DNA of 64,000 nt from Membranipora membranacea. Its lineage: Eukaryota; Bryozoa; Gymnolaemata; Cheilostomatida; Membraniporidae. Below, piece by piece: positions 1-10,624 of this stretch. The translations under genes and the position numbers were made by a program. The notes under the pieces were generated by a model. It saw only the letters and a program-made list of their open reading frames with translations. It was not told the origin of the DNA and made no database searches. The stretch lies in the NCBI GenBank assembly GCA_914767715.1, contig OU612071.1, positions 18,350,948 to 18,414,947 of the forward strand, given 5' to 3'. The first letter of the stretch is position 1. Each line of letters opens with the position of its first letter.

Positions 1-111
1 TGAGCTTTAGCATGGGGGCATCAGTAGATCAAAAATTGTTCTTGTTTCTGCTGCAGGGGGAAACATAGCCTGTCTTAACAATCTTTGTTCGGTTGGGGGG
101 GGGGAAACAAA

Positions 112-363
112 GCTTGTCAACTCTTACACTGCTCGATATCGAGCAGCATAGATTAAATATTGTCTTCTCTTTTGATCGGCTAGATAACTTCTCTATCACA
201 CTAATCAATTTGTATAGGAAAACGGAGCTGCCTTTTTCGGAACACAACTCCGCTTTCCTATACAAGTTGATTGGTGTGATAAAGAAGTTATCTACCCGAT
301 CACAAGAGAAGATAATATTTAATCTATGCTGCTAGACATCGAGCAGTGAAGAAGTTGACAAGC
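112..363. repeat. Fold-back palindrome
   Basis: The two arms (about 112-229 and 242-363) are imperfect reverse complements around a loop near 235. Both outer ends read AGCTTGTCAACT or its complement, and both arms contain the CTGCTCGA..CGAGCAG motif. Similar ORFs on opposite strands here are the expected by-product of a palindrome, so I call no gene. A poly-G run lies just outside the left arm. It is probably a fold-back or MITE-like element, but I see no clear target duplication. Confidence 0.75.
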
Positions 364-366
364 CTG

Positions 367-821
367 AATTACCTTGCTCTTAAATCAAAAGGGCCAGCAG
401 GGGTTGCGAAGAGCTAACAAACTATATCAATATTCGACAACTCTGCAACTTCTGCGTCAGAGTAGGCCATTTAGTGCAGCTAACAATTTCTGATTAATTG
501 CCACTCGATCAAACATTTCCTGTTGACGCTTGTACATCATTTACCATTATATCGGCAAAAGATAATCCAAGAAATACTTTATAGATTACCACCATCCCCC
601 GCTGCAATAAGGTAATTATACTCAGAAGATTCGCTATAAACTTATATTTGACTGTTTGACTGTTTGCTGCAATTTAAGGCTGGTGAAGATCCTAAATTAT
701 TTGGCCGTTTATTGTTGGATTGTGAGCCCAATAAGTTTTGATAAAACTATTTGACAATCTCAAAAATTTAAATCCAGTATCAAAATTCTCAAATTTGCTG
801 GTTTCTCATTGTGCAAATTAC
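367..821. other. No recognisable feature
   Basis: AT-rich non-coding sequence. I see no splice-bounded ORF, tandem array or long inverted repeat. Confidence 0.5.
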
Positions 822-941
822 CTATGGAAGCTAAGGTACAGTGCAACTCCAATGTCCTGGATACTGCGTTGTTGAACAGGTCATTGAGCAGATGAAGAAT
901 CGGTATCTCCGTCAAAATTTCAGTTGTTGTATTCATAGTTT
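822..941 (-). CDS. Candidate internal exon, unrecognised
   Basis: On the minus strand a 120-base stretch is open for 39 codons between an acceptor-like CGATTGTAG and a donor-like ATAG/GTAATT. It is a symmetric phase-1 exon, with two bases at the start and one at the end. The translation includes LLNDLFNNAV and LELHCTLASI and matches no family I know. A plus-strand ORF overlapping the same bases lacks splice support. An open stretch of this length can arise by chance. The next upstream candidate exon (1741-1825) ends in phase 0, so the two do not join directly. I treat this as weak. Confidence 0.18.
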
Positions 942-1740
942 CTACAATCGATCCATACTGTCACAATTTCCAAGGCAGGATGACAAGTCATGCCAATTGA
1001 TGATATTTATCCAAAATCAACACCGCCTACCAATTGCCTGTTTTCCGCTGGTTCAGTCAAGTTGAAATCATACTTAATATAACATAGCGGGCAGTACAGT
1101 GTTTGCGATTTCAACTGATCACGCTAAATTAAGGGGAAAACACTTCAAATAGCCATACCAGCTTCAAATGTCATTCAACAGATTGTGATTGAAATTTTAG
1201 CTCATTGTATTAGAATAACTTCGTCTTCAGTTTTTTAGAGTTGTGTTTGTAGTGTAGTGTTATATTGCTAATAGCAGATTATATCTGAAATAAGTCACCT
1301 CAAATAATATGGTCACAAGGCGCTGACAAAGACAAGCTGACTCTTTATGTAATGGCTAAGTTGTTATCACTATATGATACTTGTTATTCCAAGAGTAATT
1401 GTTGGTTTGTGCTGCCAACAAGGTCAAAGGTTAATGGCCTGTTTATGGTTGGCACATTAGCAGTTAAATTGTCATATACTCATCTATACAGTTTCATCTA
1501 TATTGTGTGACTGGTTATATTGATAAACCTCTAATATAGGGAGAATAAATTGTTTTCTATGCTCTCTGGAGCGGCCAATCAGAGCGTGTGAATTAAACCT
1601 CCATATCCTCATGTTTTGTATGCATTGTTGGTTGGGGACGAGAATGCCTCAACCTGATTCACTAGAAAAGGTGTACTTAGGGGTGTACACTAATAACTGG
1701 TTGGTGGAACATACTAAATACATTAAAATATAAAACTCAC
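942..1740. other. No recognisable feature
   Basis: Ordinary AT-rich sequence with no convincing exon. It would be intronic if the flanking minus-strand candidate exons belong to one gene. Confidence 0.4.
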
Positions 1741-1825
1741 CGAATTACACTGTTCTACCTCTGAATTGGCAACCATCAAAGTAATTTTATCCTGAGTGAC
1801 CTGTCCTGTTACGCTCACGTCAAAC
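1741..1825 (-). CDS. Candidate internal exon, unrecognised
   Basis: The minus strand has a strong pyrimidine-rich acceptor (TTGTCTATTTCTAG), 85 open bases, then a good donor (TCG/GTGAGT). One base completes a split codon and 28 codons follow, including FDVSVTGQVTQDKITLMV, which alternates polar and hydrophobic residues like beta strands. The first base is compatible with the donor of the candidate exon at 3208-3297, where AA plus G makes Lys. That agreement of phase is the main reason to list both. I recognise no family. It is probably part of a minus-strand gene running off the left end of the window, or a relic of one. Confidence 0.35.
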
Positions 1826-3207
1826 CTAGAAATAGACAAAAACATGTGTGAGATAAATCGTCACGATAGAAAACAATACAAATAAACAGAACAAAGTAAG
1901 AGCCCACAACTACAATCACACGACCATCTTTGTTTTGTGTACTTAGCTGATTACCTTTCGTCGTTGTTTTTGGTCAAGTTGTTGTCGGCTTTTTGTCGTG
2001 TTTTCTTGTATTCAATACTGAGTTTGTGGCTTGGTATCAAGGTGTTAATTCCCTCCTCGATTGTATGTCAGCGTGTCATACTTGCTTTCAAATGTTTTGC
2101 TGATGCGGACAGCAATCTGATTTACAGCATAGATATCAGCCTATGCCATCCCATCTACATGCCAGAAAATATCCTTCAGGCATCAATCAAAGAATTTGCA
2201 GCAAATGCTGCAGACTTTGCGAGAGTGGCAGATGTACTTCTGATAAAACTTGTTGCCACAGACACCAATTTAATCAACAGCATAAATATCATCCTACTCC
2301 ATCCCATATCTACTATTATTGGTTTTGCAAATTGATTTTACAGATTTTTGGTTTTGCAAATTGATTTTACAGACACATCAATCTTATCATCATGACAAGT
2401 GACATCTTAAACCATTCTCCATTGCCACAAATTCAAGTTCATCTTTATAGTTTTTGCTGTTTTTCATATTGTTATTGCAGTCACATGCTAAAGCACACAA
2501 TGGCGTATTCCTTCAGTAACGAAGTTTTATTAGCTATCAGCTTGAGGTCAATGACCTGATTAGCTACTGATCCTTTAAGCTGAGCATTCCTATTACTAGT
2601 GATTCGACTACGCTTCCACCCGAGTGTCATTGGTCAATTCGAAAGCATGTGCTTGATTGACCTATTAACTTTCACAATAAAGCATTTGATTGGTTAGAAC
2701 AAGGATTTACAGTTAACTCCTTGTTTACAATGCACATGCATTATGTTTGTTACCCAAACATAGTACGGCTATATACGTGCAATGTGCTCACCAGTGCATT
2801 ACCGATTACGACTGTAGACTGTAATTATCACAGCCTACAATACGCCAAAGTATGCTCGATAAAAGATAAGTGACATTTTAAACCAATCTTCATTGCCAGA
2901 AATTCAAATCAAATTTTTATGAAAACTTTTGCTTATTGCATTGAATTTCCATCAGGATTGACAGCAAATTTACATAATCATACACGGGACTCTGCCTCAT
3001 TTTGAACAATAAGGAGATTAAACATTTTTTTAAAGTTTATCAGGTATATCTATGAAGACAGCCTGTGTTGCCAAGCATAGGTATCTAAATGTGTTCGTTC
3101 CTGCCTGCCTGTACAATTATCAGTTACTCTTCATTACAACAAAATGAAGATGGATTTCACATTATATCTAAGTTTTAAGGTGTTGGGAATTTTATTATAA
3201 AACTTAC
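1826..3207. other. Gene-less stretch with small internal duplications
   Basis: A 29-bp unit around TTGGTTTTGCAAATTGATTT is duplicated in tandem at about 2316-2373. A looser repeat of CAGCATAGATATCA and CAGCATAAATATCA lies at 2120-2300. A 132-codon ORF spans these but is low-complexity and hydrophobic and has no splice or homology support, so I do not call it. The stretch may be the intron between the two minus-strand candidate exons. Confidence 0.4.
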
Positions 3208-3297
3208 TTTGGTTGAAGAGCATATTCACTTTTGAGCATCAATTTATTACAATATATATGGACTCGCGTTGTATTATTATGGTTTAGGGTTTTGATA
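3208..3297 (-). CDS. Candidate exon upstream of 1741-1825
   Basis: On the minus strand, 90 open bases end at a consensus donor (CCAAA/GTAAGT). The translation contains TTRVHIYCNKLMLKSEYA. The donor leaves two bases (AA), which the acceptor at 1825 completes as a Lys codon, so the joined frame stays open through both exons. The proposed acceptor (AACGCAG) has a poor pyrimidine tract and an in-frame stop lies just upstream, so the 5' edge is uncertain. No family is recognised. Confidence 0.25.
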
Positions 3298-3360
3298 CTG
3301 CGTTTCCCTTATTTACATATTATAATGACCTGAACTTCTGAAAGATTTAAGCGTTGGTTT

Positions 3361-3735
3361 TATGCACTTTCCCGGCAAGGTGATGGTTGTGGAGATGATG
3401 AAATGAAAATGATTAATTAAAGAAGTGCAGCTTGCGTCGTTAGGGCTAGGCAGAGTTCAAATTTAGGCAATTTTTTATATGTTGCTGAGTTTAACGATGC
3501 ATTGACTTTATGCACTTTCCTCGGCGAAGTGATGGTTGCGGAGATGATGAAATGGAAATAATTAAGTGAAGAAGTGATGGTTGCGGAGATGATGAAATGG
3601 AAATAATTAAGTGAAGAAGTGCACAACTTGTCGTAAGCGCCAGGCAGAGTTCAAATTTAGGCAGTTTTGCTAAAGTTAACAATGCATTGGTTGAGGGTGG
3701 TTTGTCCCGGCAAGCTTTAGTTGAGGAAATGATAA
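3361..3735. repeat. Imperfect tandem repeat
   Basis: A unit beginning ATGCACTTTCC and containing GTGATGGTTG, GGAGATGATGAAATG and GCAGAGTTCAAATTTAGGCA recurs about 150 bp apart. A 46-bp inner unit (GATGGTTGCGGAGATGATG) is duplicated exactly at about 3529-3620. The short minus-strand ORFs here follow from the repeat. Confidence 0.8.
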
Positions 3736-4350
3736 TATGGAAGATAATTATTTAAAAACAGGTCAGATCATCTAACCGGAGCATACCATGATGTTCTGGC
3801 TGCCTTTATGATGGCCCCAGCTGTACAAGGGGATGGTTGTGGAAACTCCTTAACATTACTATTGCGTGTATAAAGCCTCTTTTTTATGGAGTACCTGATA
3901 GATCTAGTTTTCCCGAACACCAGCTGTTTCATAATACACACTGTCCTTGCAGTGCCTTGCCAACAGCTACCGTTGCCGAGGTTATAAAATTTTTCAGAAT
4001 GATACTTTGGAGCTTTAATGATGATACACTTTCTCATGGCTGAACAAACCAATGTGTAAAATGTGTACTATTTTTGCTTTTTTTAATTGAGTTTAGATCG
4101 CAATTTTTGCTACACCTTAACAAAGCTTTGTTGAAGCCATGAGAAAACAACCATGCCCCAAGAGTTACTTAAATGAACTCTATAGTAAGCCAAGCATTTG
4201 CTTGTGAGTGAGATTAAATTAAGTGCATATTCGAGTGCCAAAATACTTGACAAAAGGAAGCAAACAAGTCCCTGAGGCATTAGATTTTTTAGATTATAGA
4301 TGAGGTCATAGAGCTACTGTGGAATGCAAACAAACCTGTTACTTTTGTGA
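3736..4350. other. No supported feature
   Basis: Overlapping short ORFs on both strands at 3768-4052 have no splice sites or recognisable motifs. Nothing else stands out. Confidence 0.4.
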
Positions 4351-4938
4351 GGAAAGGAAATTAAACTCACTGTGCGTATACTATAAGAGAGTATATGCTG
4401 TGAGGAACGGAATTGGTACTATCCTATACTCAAGTAAATGCCGTGTACTATTAGTATGTATAGTTGATCTATAACCGTCCTACTTTTAAATTTGGTTCTA
4501 ACTATGGTTCTAGTAATGGTTTTAAATCTTGCACTCCGGACACTTCTAAATGTCACTTTATTGTTGTGTAATTTATTTGTAGTTCTAATTTGGAGTTACC
4601 TCCTCTTTCATGCACTGAAGAAAGACAAGATCGCTCAAATCTATTAAAACGTGGTTCCAATTGGTAATACTAGCACTCTGGTGAGTACGAGGTATTTAAC
4701 TTATTAATTTTTAGTGACGAACAGCTGGTTCCCACTACTCCACAAATCAATTTACTAAGGGGTTGTTATTGAGCCTGACCTTTTCTTAGCTTCACTAGAA
4801 TTTGCCTTCAAGCTGTTTAAGAAAGGTTCCTGCCTATAACCTGCTAAGACCCCTGTCTTGTTCTAACAGTAAAATTTTTGATAAATTTTGAGACAGTGCT
4901 CTTACACCACAAAGTCAATATTATCCTTAGATGATAGT
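4351..4938 (+). repeat. Dispersed repeat, copy 1 (about 590 bp)
   Basis: It is nearly identical to 6375-6963 in the same orientation, starting at GAGGAA.GGAAATT and ending near ATTATCCTTAGATG. Shared landmarks are GTATATGCTGTGAGGAACGG, CTTGCACTCCGGACACTTC and GGTGAGTACGAGGTATTTAA. The spacing and direct orientation would allow a pair of long terminal repeats around 1.4 kb. I see no primer-binding site, polypurine tract or retroviral ORF between them, so a segmental or dispersed repeat is the safer reading. Confidence 0.85.
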
Positions 4939-4982
4939 GCGACCCACTGATTTATAATACATGGATTGGTGTTTTTTTGCAG

Positions 4983-5087
4983 CTGGTGGAGATTTCTGCT
5001 ATACTTGGCACAGCTCCAAAAATATTACTGTTTTCTGACTGGACACAACAATTTGTGTTGTTATTGGCTCGTAATAGATGCCAAAGA
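4983..5087 (+). CDS. Candidate exon, unrecognised
   Basis: A T-rich acceptor (GTGTTTTTTTGCAG) is followed by 35 open codons in phase 0 and then a donor (AGA/GTAAGC). The translation includes ISAILGTAPKILLFSDWTQQ and matches no family I know. It begins about 45 bp after the dispersed repeat ends. An open stretch of this length is not rare by chance, so the splice signals carry most of the weight. Confidence 0.2.
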
Positions 5088-5227
5088 GTAAGCCACAGCT
5101 CAGTTTATTAAGCACATTTATTCATTTTGTTCATGTTTATATTTTTTTATATCTATCCCAAACTATTTGAAGGGAAATAATTTACAACAATCAATAAAGG
5201 ACAAATAAAAAAAAAAGATAGTTATTG

Positions 5228-5410
5228 TGATCAGTTTCCGTTTTAAAAACAAGAAATCTTGTTCTCCGGCGAAAATGGGATTCCGTATTCTCGAAACTGA
5301 AGTTTCCGTATATCAAGGGTTCCGCTTTCCGCAGGATCCGTTTCCGTATTCCGTTATACGGAAATTCTTATTCCTTATTCCTGATTCCTTGATCCTGATT
5401 CCTTATACCT
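5228..5410. repeat. Cryptic simple repeat built on TTCCGTAT and CTTATTCC
   Basis: Short motifs TTTCCGTATTC, TTCCGTATA, TTCCGCTTTCCG and CTTATTCCTTATTCCTGATTCC recur densely without a fixed period. The ORF across it is a by-product. Confidence 0.6.
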
Positions 5411-5420
5411 TATTGTTTCT

Positions 5421-6211
5421 TACAATACATTTATTATCAGTGCCCTTTTGTTTTGATGGATCATTTCTTTTATTGCTTGCATACGATGATACACTTCTAA
5501 TCACTAGCTGACAATAATAATAACTGCTCACTAAGAGCGCACATCAAGTGGGCGTGACTAAATAATATGCACGTGACTAACATTCACACTAAGTTATGAC
5601 GTAGTGCACAGATACAAACTATACAGTGAAGTTTATTTTGGCTGCATAATATTTCTACAGGTTGACTTTGTTCTGAAAGCAGAAGTGGGCCGCCATCTTT
5701 GAAAAGACCGGTGTTTTAAAACCTCTTAGATCCATGGAAGAGCAACTCCAAATTATCCTAGCCTAAGAATCAGCATCCAGAATTTTTTTACTGCAACCAC
5801 CTGCACAGCTCATGCCAATAATCTGCTTATTACCCAAGTTATATCTTCTGATTAAGCAACCAAGACAGATACACATATCAAGCTGGTGTCAGCCTGATCT
5901 GTCTAGATATGCTAAGATTTTGTTCTGTAGTTATTCTTGATGGTGCAGGGCTCCCAGTTGTCCTGTGTAGGGAAACGCAACTCCTGAATAAGCTATGCAT
6001 ACTTCATACTTCATACTAGATTGCAAAATTTGTCATTGTGGCCAAAATCTTGTGCATATAAATCCTGCTAAGGGTTAATCAGGGCAACCTACCTCACTTA
6101 GGAGTCACCAAGATTCTCAAACCACCTTTTCTTGGCAACTCTTTTCACAATTCAATACGATAAACCCATGACAGGTGGTTTAATTCTATAAATTGCATTG
6201 AGTTAGGTAAC
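5421..6211. other. No supported feature
   Basis: AT-rich spacer. It leads directly into the candidate first exon at 6212. I see no clear TATA box at a useful distance from that ATG. Confidence 0.4.
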
Positions 6212-6291
6212 ATGGGTAAACGACAGCGGTGTCTTGTCTGCAAGGCGGTAAGGAAAGACCGAATAGATAAAGACTTCCGACCTCACCATGT
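6212..6291 (+). CDS. Candidate first exon with a Cys2-His-like motif
   Basis: An ATG in fair context (GTAACATGG) opens 26 codons plus two bases before a donor-like ATGT/GTAAGT. The translation begins MGKRQRCLVCKAVRKDR and ends FRPHH. It is very basic, with C-x2-C followed about 14 residues later by two histidines, like the start of a small zinc finger. I cannot identify a second exon with confidence. A tiny acceptor-flanked block near 7070 would keep frame but is too short to judge. It could be the N terminus of a transposon-encoded or host DNA-binding protein. Confidence 0.25.
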
Positions 6292-6374
6292 GTAAGTTAT
6301 TCAGTGTAGCATCTGTTTATAATGTATGACACAACAAAACAATTCTGTAGCACTATTAGGTGCTGCCAACAATT

Positions 6375-6963
6375 GTGAGGAACGGAAATTGTCGTCCTGC
6401 ATATACTTTAAGAGAGTATATGCTGTGAGGAACGGATTTGGTACTATCCTATACTAAAGTAAATGCCGTGTACTATTAGTATGTATAGTTGTTCTATAAC
6501 CGTCCCACTTCTAAAATTGGTTCTAACTAGGTTTGTAGTTATGGTTTTAAATCTTGCACTCCGGACACTTCAAAATGTCACTTTATTGTTGTGTAATTTA
6601 TTTGTAGTTCTAATTTGGAGTTACCTCCTCTTTCATGCACTGAAGAAAGACAAGATCACTCAAATCTATTAAAACATGGTTCCAATTGGTAATGCTAGCA
6701 CTCTGGTGAGTACGAGGTATTTAACTTATTAATTTCTAGTGACAAACAGCTGGTTCCCACTACTCCACAAAGCAATTTACTACAGGGTTGTTATTGAGCC
6801 TGACCTCTTCTTAGCTTCACTAGAAGTTGCCTTCAAGTTGTTTAAGAAAGGTTCCTGCCGATAACCTGCTAAGACCCCTGTCTTGTTCTAACAGTAAAAC
6901 TCTTGATGAGTTTTGAGACAATGCTCTTACACCACAAAGTCAATATTATCCTTAGATGTTAGT
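6375..6963 (+). repeat. Dispersed repeat, copy 2
   Basis: This is the partner of 4351-4938 in direct orientation, about 2.02 kb downstream, with scattered substitutions and few indels. The hydrophobic 69-codon ORF inside it is not conserved as a reading frame in copy 1. Confidence 0.85.
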
Positions 6964-7410
6964 ACAACACAATCACTATTTATGAATGTGTTCAGGTACG
7001 TTTGATATTTTTGTTATTCAACTTAGGTGACTGATTTTAATTATGAGTACCTACTTGATCTCTGTATAGTGCCTGGAAGCCCAATCAGGTAATCAAGGCG
7101 GTGTTTCAGTATCACAGGCCTCTTAGCCAAGTTAAATTAGCTAAAGACTCCAACCCAATTTCTAGTGAAGGAAAGAGGTATCAGTCTGTGGTCACTCTAA
7201 AATTGATGTTCAATTTCTATATTCAATGTTGAATTAATGTTTCACAGATTGGAGGTATCTTATCTTAAATCGGTAGCGTCCTACTTCTTTAAAACACAAG
7301 AATCTAATCCTAAACTATTATTCGGAAACTCAATCTATTTAACCCCCAAGCAAATATGAATACTAATTAATTCTGTTCTGCTTTAACAATAGTTCCCAAT
7401 GATACTTCTA
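6964..7410. other. No supported feature
   Basis: Non-coding by inspection. It ends directly at the 60-bp array. Confidence 0.4.
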
Positions 7411-7771
7411 AATGATTTCCGACTTGATATGATCCCTGACGCAAATTACCTGCGTTTAACTGTGAGTCACAATGATTTCCGACTTGATATGAGCACCGAC
7501 GCGAATTACATGCGTTTTATGGTGGGTCACAATGATTTCCGACTTTGATATGAGCACCTACGCGAAATACCTGCGTTTATGGTGGGTCACAATGATTTCC
7601 GACTTGATATGAGCACCAACGCGAATTACATGTGTTTTATGGTGGGTCACAATGATTTCCGACTTTGATATGAGCACCTACGCGAAATACCTGCGTTTAT
7701 GGTGGGTCACAATGATTTCCGACTTTGATATGAGCACCTACGCGAAATACCTTGCGTTTAGCGGTGGGTCA
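7411..7771 (+). repeat. Six-copy 60-bp minisatellite, partly open as a 20-residue repeat
   Basis: Units start with AATGATTTCCGACTT at 7411, 7471, 7531, 7591, 7651 and 7711, and a partial unit follows. The period is exactly 60 bp. Units 1, 2 and 4 are open as a 20-codon repeat such as NDFRLDMSTDANYMRFMVGH. Units 3, 5 and 6 carry an extra T after CGACTT that creates a stop, and a compensating one-base loss later, so the 60-bp period survives. Units 2 to 5 therefore alternate as a 120-bp higher-order repeat. An in-frame ATG lies 12 bp before unit 1, giving a 47-codon ORF. I consider a real protein unlikely. Confidence 0.9.
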
Positions 7772-8270
7772 CAATGATTAAACCTCCTAAAGTTAATTTT
7801 GAATCCTGTTTCAGAGTGTTGTTATAGTAACAATTAACAACGACTTACTTTAGTTGATTGCAAAATTGCCTTATAAACTCTTAGTGAATATGACCTAACG
7901 TCTGAGTACCTGACGAACTGTCCCTAATTACTTTGCCAATTACTATATGCATAGAAATCAATTACAACAGTATATTCACTAAAGTTATTGTTTATTGTCT
8001 TGATACTTATAAAAAAATGATAATGTAATTCAAATGATACTCACAGTATATATTGGTCCTTAGACTCCACTTTAGTTTTAGCGTTCCAACAAAGATCTCT
8101 GATTTAAAGCTAGCATTTATTAAATCAAAATATAATGTCTTTTACTAGCTATGTAAAAAGTTGACTGTGCTGCTCAAAGAATTAAACTGTACTAATTTAC
8201 TGTTCAAAATTTCGGCTTTTATATAGGTGCCGATTTTTGTGCTGACTCTGCTTGTTGTCGGTTGATAAGC
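7772..8270. other. No supported feature
   Basis: AT-rich spacer between the minisatellite and the next duplication. Confidence 0.4.
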
Positions 8271-8720
8271 TGTCAGCGGATTAGTGGATTAGTGTCTCTT
8301 GTGGCTTTGTCATATGAAATCGTTCTGTGGTCACGTCACGTGGTATATGGCTGCTGTTCCTCAGTCTACCTTCTGGAATTTATTGTTCTATTTTTGGGCT
8401 GACTTTGTTGTTGTTACTCCATGATCAATTACTTCCGTGTCACCCTGAAGATAACTTGGTACTTGGTGCTATGACGTTTTGGAAAACCAAATTCCTGAAG
8501 ATTAATTGGTACTTGGTATTAGGACGTGTTGTCAGCGGATTAGTGGATTAGTGTCTCTTGTGGCTTTTTTATATGAAACCGTTCTGTGGTCACGTCACGT
8601 GGTATATTGCTGCTGCTCCTCAGTCTACCCTCTGGAATTTGTTGTTCTATTTTTGGGCTGACTTTGTTGTTGTTACTTCTGTGTCACCCTGAAGATTACT
8701 TGGTACTTGGTACTATGACG
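8271..8720 (+). repeat. Tandem duplication of about 260 bp
   Basis: GTCAGCGGATTAGTGGATTA occurs at about 8272 and 8531. What follows (GTGTCTCTTGTGGCTTT, GTGGTCACGTCACGTGGTAT, TTTTTGGGCTGACTTTGTTG) repeats in the same order. Both copies give similar hydrophobic ORFs, which follow from the duplication. Confidence 0.85.
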
Positions 8721-9333
8721 TGTTGGAAAACCAAATTACTGCGTCACTGGAATTCCTATTTTCTGACCAGATTAGCATGCTGCAGTTATCTTTGTTACAT
8801 CTTTGATGGATTACTTCTGCTTCTCTCTGCTCATTGTGTTTGCTTGTGACTACTAAATACCACGGAGGTTACTGGGTGCATTTGTTTTCATATCTATCTG
8901 TACCCTCTGACTTCTGCGGCTGGCTGAATATAACAACATATCTCAAGTGCCCATTTTTGGTACTGACAAAGGGAAAGAAATTGATGGGAGTATGTTTGAA
9001 CATAAAAATTTCAACTATCACGGTTACCTCATAATCTTGAATTCACAAAACTAGCGGGGGGGGGGGGGGGGGGGAAATAATCAGTCATTTGTGTGAAGTC
9101 ACTGAGGCACACAATCCTTGGTGACAGAAGAAGACATTAAATTGCGTAGTAGCAATGATTGAAACATTAAACCAGGAGTAAGGACTGCAAATCAATGATA
9201 GCCATGATTAGAAAACTCCAATGCTACCGCATATTTTAACGATGCTCTACCATCACAATAACTTTCCTCAGTGAAGCAGCACGGAAACTTGTCTTCAAAT
9301 GGAGAAAATCAAACAATAATCTAACATTCTTAC

Positions 9334-9415
9334 CGGTTGTAGTTGTAGGAACCTCCAGGCACTCTTTATACAGCCTGGGCACTTTTCTCCATCTGGTCCA
9401 ATTCTGTCCAGAAGT
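9334..9415 (-). pseudogene. VWC/antistasin-like second half exon, disrupted (left arm)
   Basis: This is the minus-strand counterpart of the exon at 11081-11160, with the same acceptor (CATTGATCAG) and donor (CCG/GTAAGA). It reads LLDRIGPDGEKCPGC, then diverges. A net two-base gain (82 rather than 80 bases) shifts frame and removes the conserved C-x2-C-P that the right-arm copy keeps. With the exon at 9897-9966 it forms the left-hand, degenerate copy of the gene fragment. Confidence 0.55.
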
Positions 9416-9896
9416 CTGATCAATGAATAATTACAAGGAGGTTGTGGAAAAATTATAAACAAGCGATACAAAGATGATGATGTGAGAGTGGATGGGGAGT
9501 GTGGGAGGGCGCAATCGGTGCTGCATGATTGGAGGGTTTTAGTACCTTAGGAGAACTATTTTTGATGTATCGTTTCAACCCAATCCAACCTGTTAGTTTT
9601 TTCTTGATAGTATTATAGGCATGCAGTGCGTTTCTTTCAAAAGCGTAGCGGATTCTTTCAAAAGAAAAAAGGGTAAAGTGAATGGATGCATATGTGGTCA
9701 TAACACAGTTACTGTTCTTAGCGCTCTGCCATATAGCAATAGAGCTGAAAATGGGATTGTCGCACAACACACTTTTGTGCCATCTGGAAGGGAATGGGAA
9801 TTGTACAATCCAGTGGTAAAATTTTCATCTCATACGGCAGATGTAGCCTTATCATGCAGCTACAAGGCTAGGGCAAATTCCTGTAAACAAACTTAC

Positions 9897-9966
9897 CCTT
9901 GTACCGATACACTGCTGTCACAGGGAGGTGGAGCACATCTCACCACCGGGCAAGGTCCTGGTATGA
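9897..9966 (-). CDS. VWC/antistasin-like first half exon (left arm)
   Basis: The minus strand has a pyrimidine-rich acceptor (CAAATTTGTTGTAG), 70 open bases and a consensus donor (AAGG/GTAAGT). The translation IPGPCPVVRCAPPPCDSSVS has the C-x4-C-x4-C pattern with a C-A-P-P-P-C core seen at the start of many von Willebrand factor C and antistasin-like extracellular domains. It leaves two bases that fit the single leading base of the next exon on this strand. That neighbour (9334-9415) is frameshifted, so this copy is probably dead. Confidence 0.45.
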
Positions 9967-10201
9967 CTACAACAAATTTGAAAACAATAAATCTAAATAT
10001 TTGTGATATGGGTGTCAGCTTTCAGTGTCAAACGTCTGAATATAATTAAATAGTGCTTACACAGTAAACATTCCTACTAATAAGAACATAACATAAACAT
10101 AGCCTCAGCACTTCACACAACACCCATCTGAGCTAAGGAACATGGCCACTACCTATCAATAAATCATCTGTAACAGGCTTGACAAATTTTCTTTACTAGA
10201 G

Positions 10202-10280
10202 TGGCGAATTTGATGACAAGGACTGTCTCGGCTGTCTACAATGTCCTGAAACAACTACAGAACCATCTCTATTTGTTTAG
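10202..10280 (+). CDS. Terminal exon of a VWC-like domain, stranded in the loop
   Basis: It lies in the loop of the inverted repeat. After a pyrimidine-rich acceptor (TTTTCTTTACTAGAG) one base completes a codon, then 25 codons run to a TAG at 10278. The product contains EFDDKDCLGCLQCPETTTEP, clearly homologous to EKCLGCQVCPNVPTT in the exon at 11081. It looks like the last exon of a related unit with a short acidic and threonine-rich C terminus. Its phase fits the donor of the first-half exon, but no such exon lies upstream on this strand, because the left-arm copy points the other way. An inversion or inverted duplication is the likely cause. Confidence 0.45.
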
Positions 10281-10554
10281 TGCAGAGTGTGTATAATGCA
10301 TAAACCCTAGGGGAGTAAATGTTAATACTGGCTTTGTCAAGCCTGTTACATATGATTTATTGATATGTAGTGGCCATGTTCCCTAGCTCAGATGGGTGTT
10401 GTGAGAGGTGCTGAGGCTCTGTTTATGTTATGTTCTTATTAGACCTGTGTACAAAATGGTATAAGCACTATTTAATCATATCCAGATGTTCAACTCTGAA
10501 AGCTGACACCCATATCACAATTATTAAGATTTATTCTTTTCAAATTCATTGTAG

Positions 10555-10624
10555 TTATACCAGGACCTTGCCTGTTGGTGAGATGTGCTCCACCTCCCTG
10601 TGACAGCAGTGTATCGGTACAAGG
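10555..10624 (+). CDS. VWC/antistasin-like first half exon (right arm)
   Basis: This is the mirror partner of 9897-9966, with acceptor TTCAAATTCATTGTAG and donor AAGG/GTAAGC. It reads IPGPCLLVRCAPPPCDSSVS. It differs from the left copy by Pro-Val to Leu-Leu within the first cysteine loop and keeps all three cysteines. The phase is 1 at entry and 2 at exit, matching the exon at 11081-11160. The two exons together form a phase 1-1 cassette, the arrangement typical of shuffled extracellular domains. I see no signal-peptide exon upstream. Confidence 0.5.

Noticed and set aside
29-335. Overlapping, similar ORFs on both strands
   Set aside because: They are mirror products of the palindrome at 112-363.
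1937-2335. 132-codon hydrophobic ORF
   Set aside because: Low-complexity composition, internal duplication, no splice sites and no domain.
4351-6963. Complete LTR retrotransposon bounded by the two 590-bp repeats
   Set aside because: There is no primer-binding site, polypurine tract, TG..CA ends or retroviral ORF in the 1.4 kb between them.
7411-7771. CRISPR array
   Set aside because: The whole 60-bp unit repeats, with no unique spacers, and the DNA is eukaryotic.
8327-8849. Pair of similar membrane-like ORFs
   Set aside because: They come from a 260-bp tandem duplication, and the hydrophobic residues follow from T-rich sequence.
9621-10049. 142-codon plus-strand ORF with several cysteines and a downstream AATAAA
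   Set aside because: The inverted copy differs mostly by amino-acid-changing substitutions and an early stop. Splice-bounded cysteine-rich exons on the opposite strand explain the region better.
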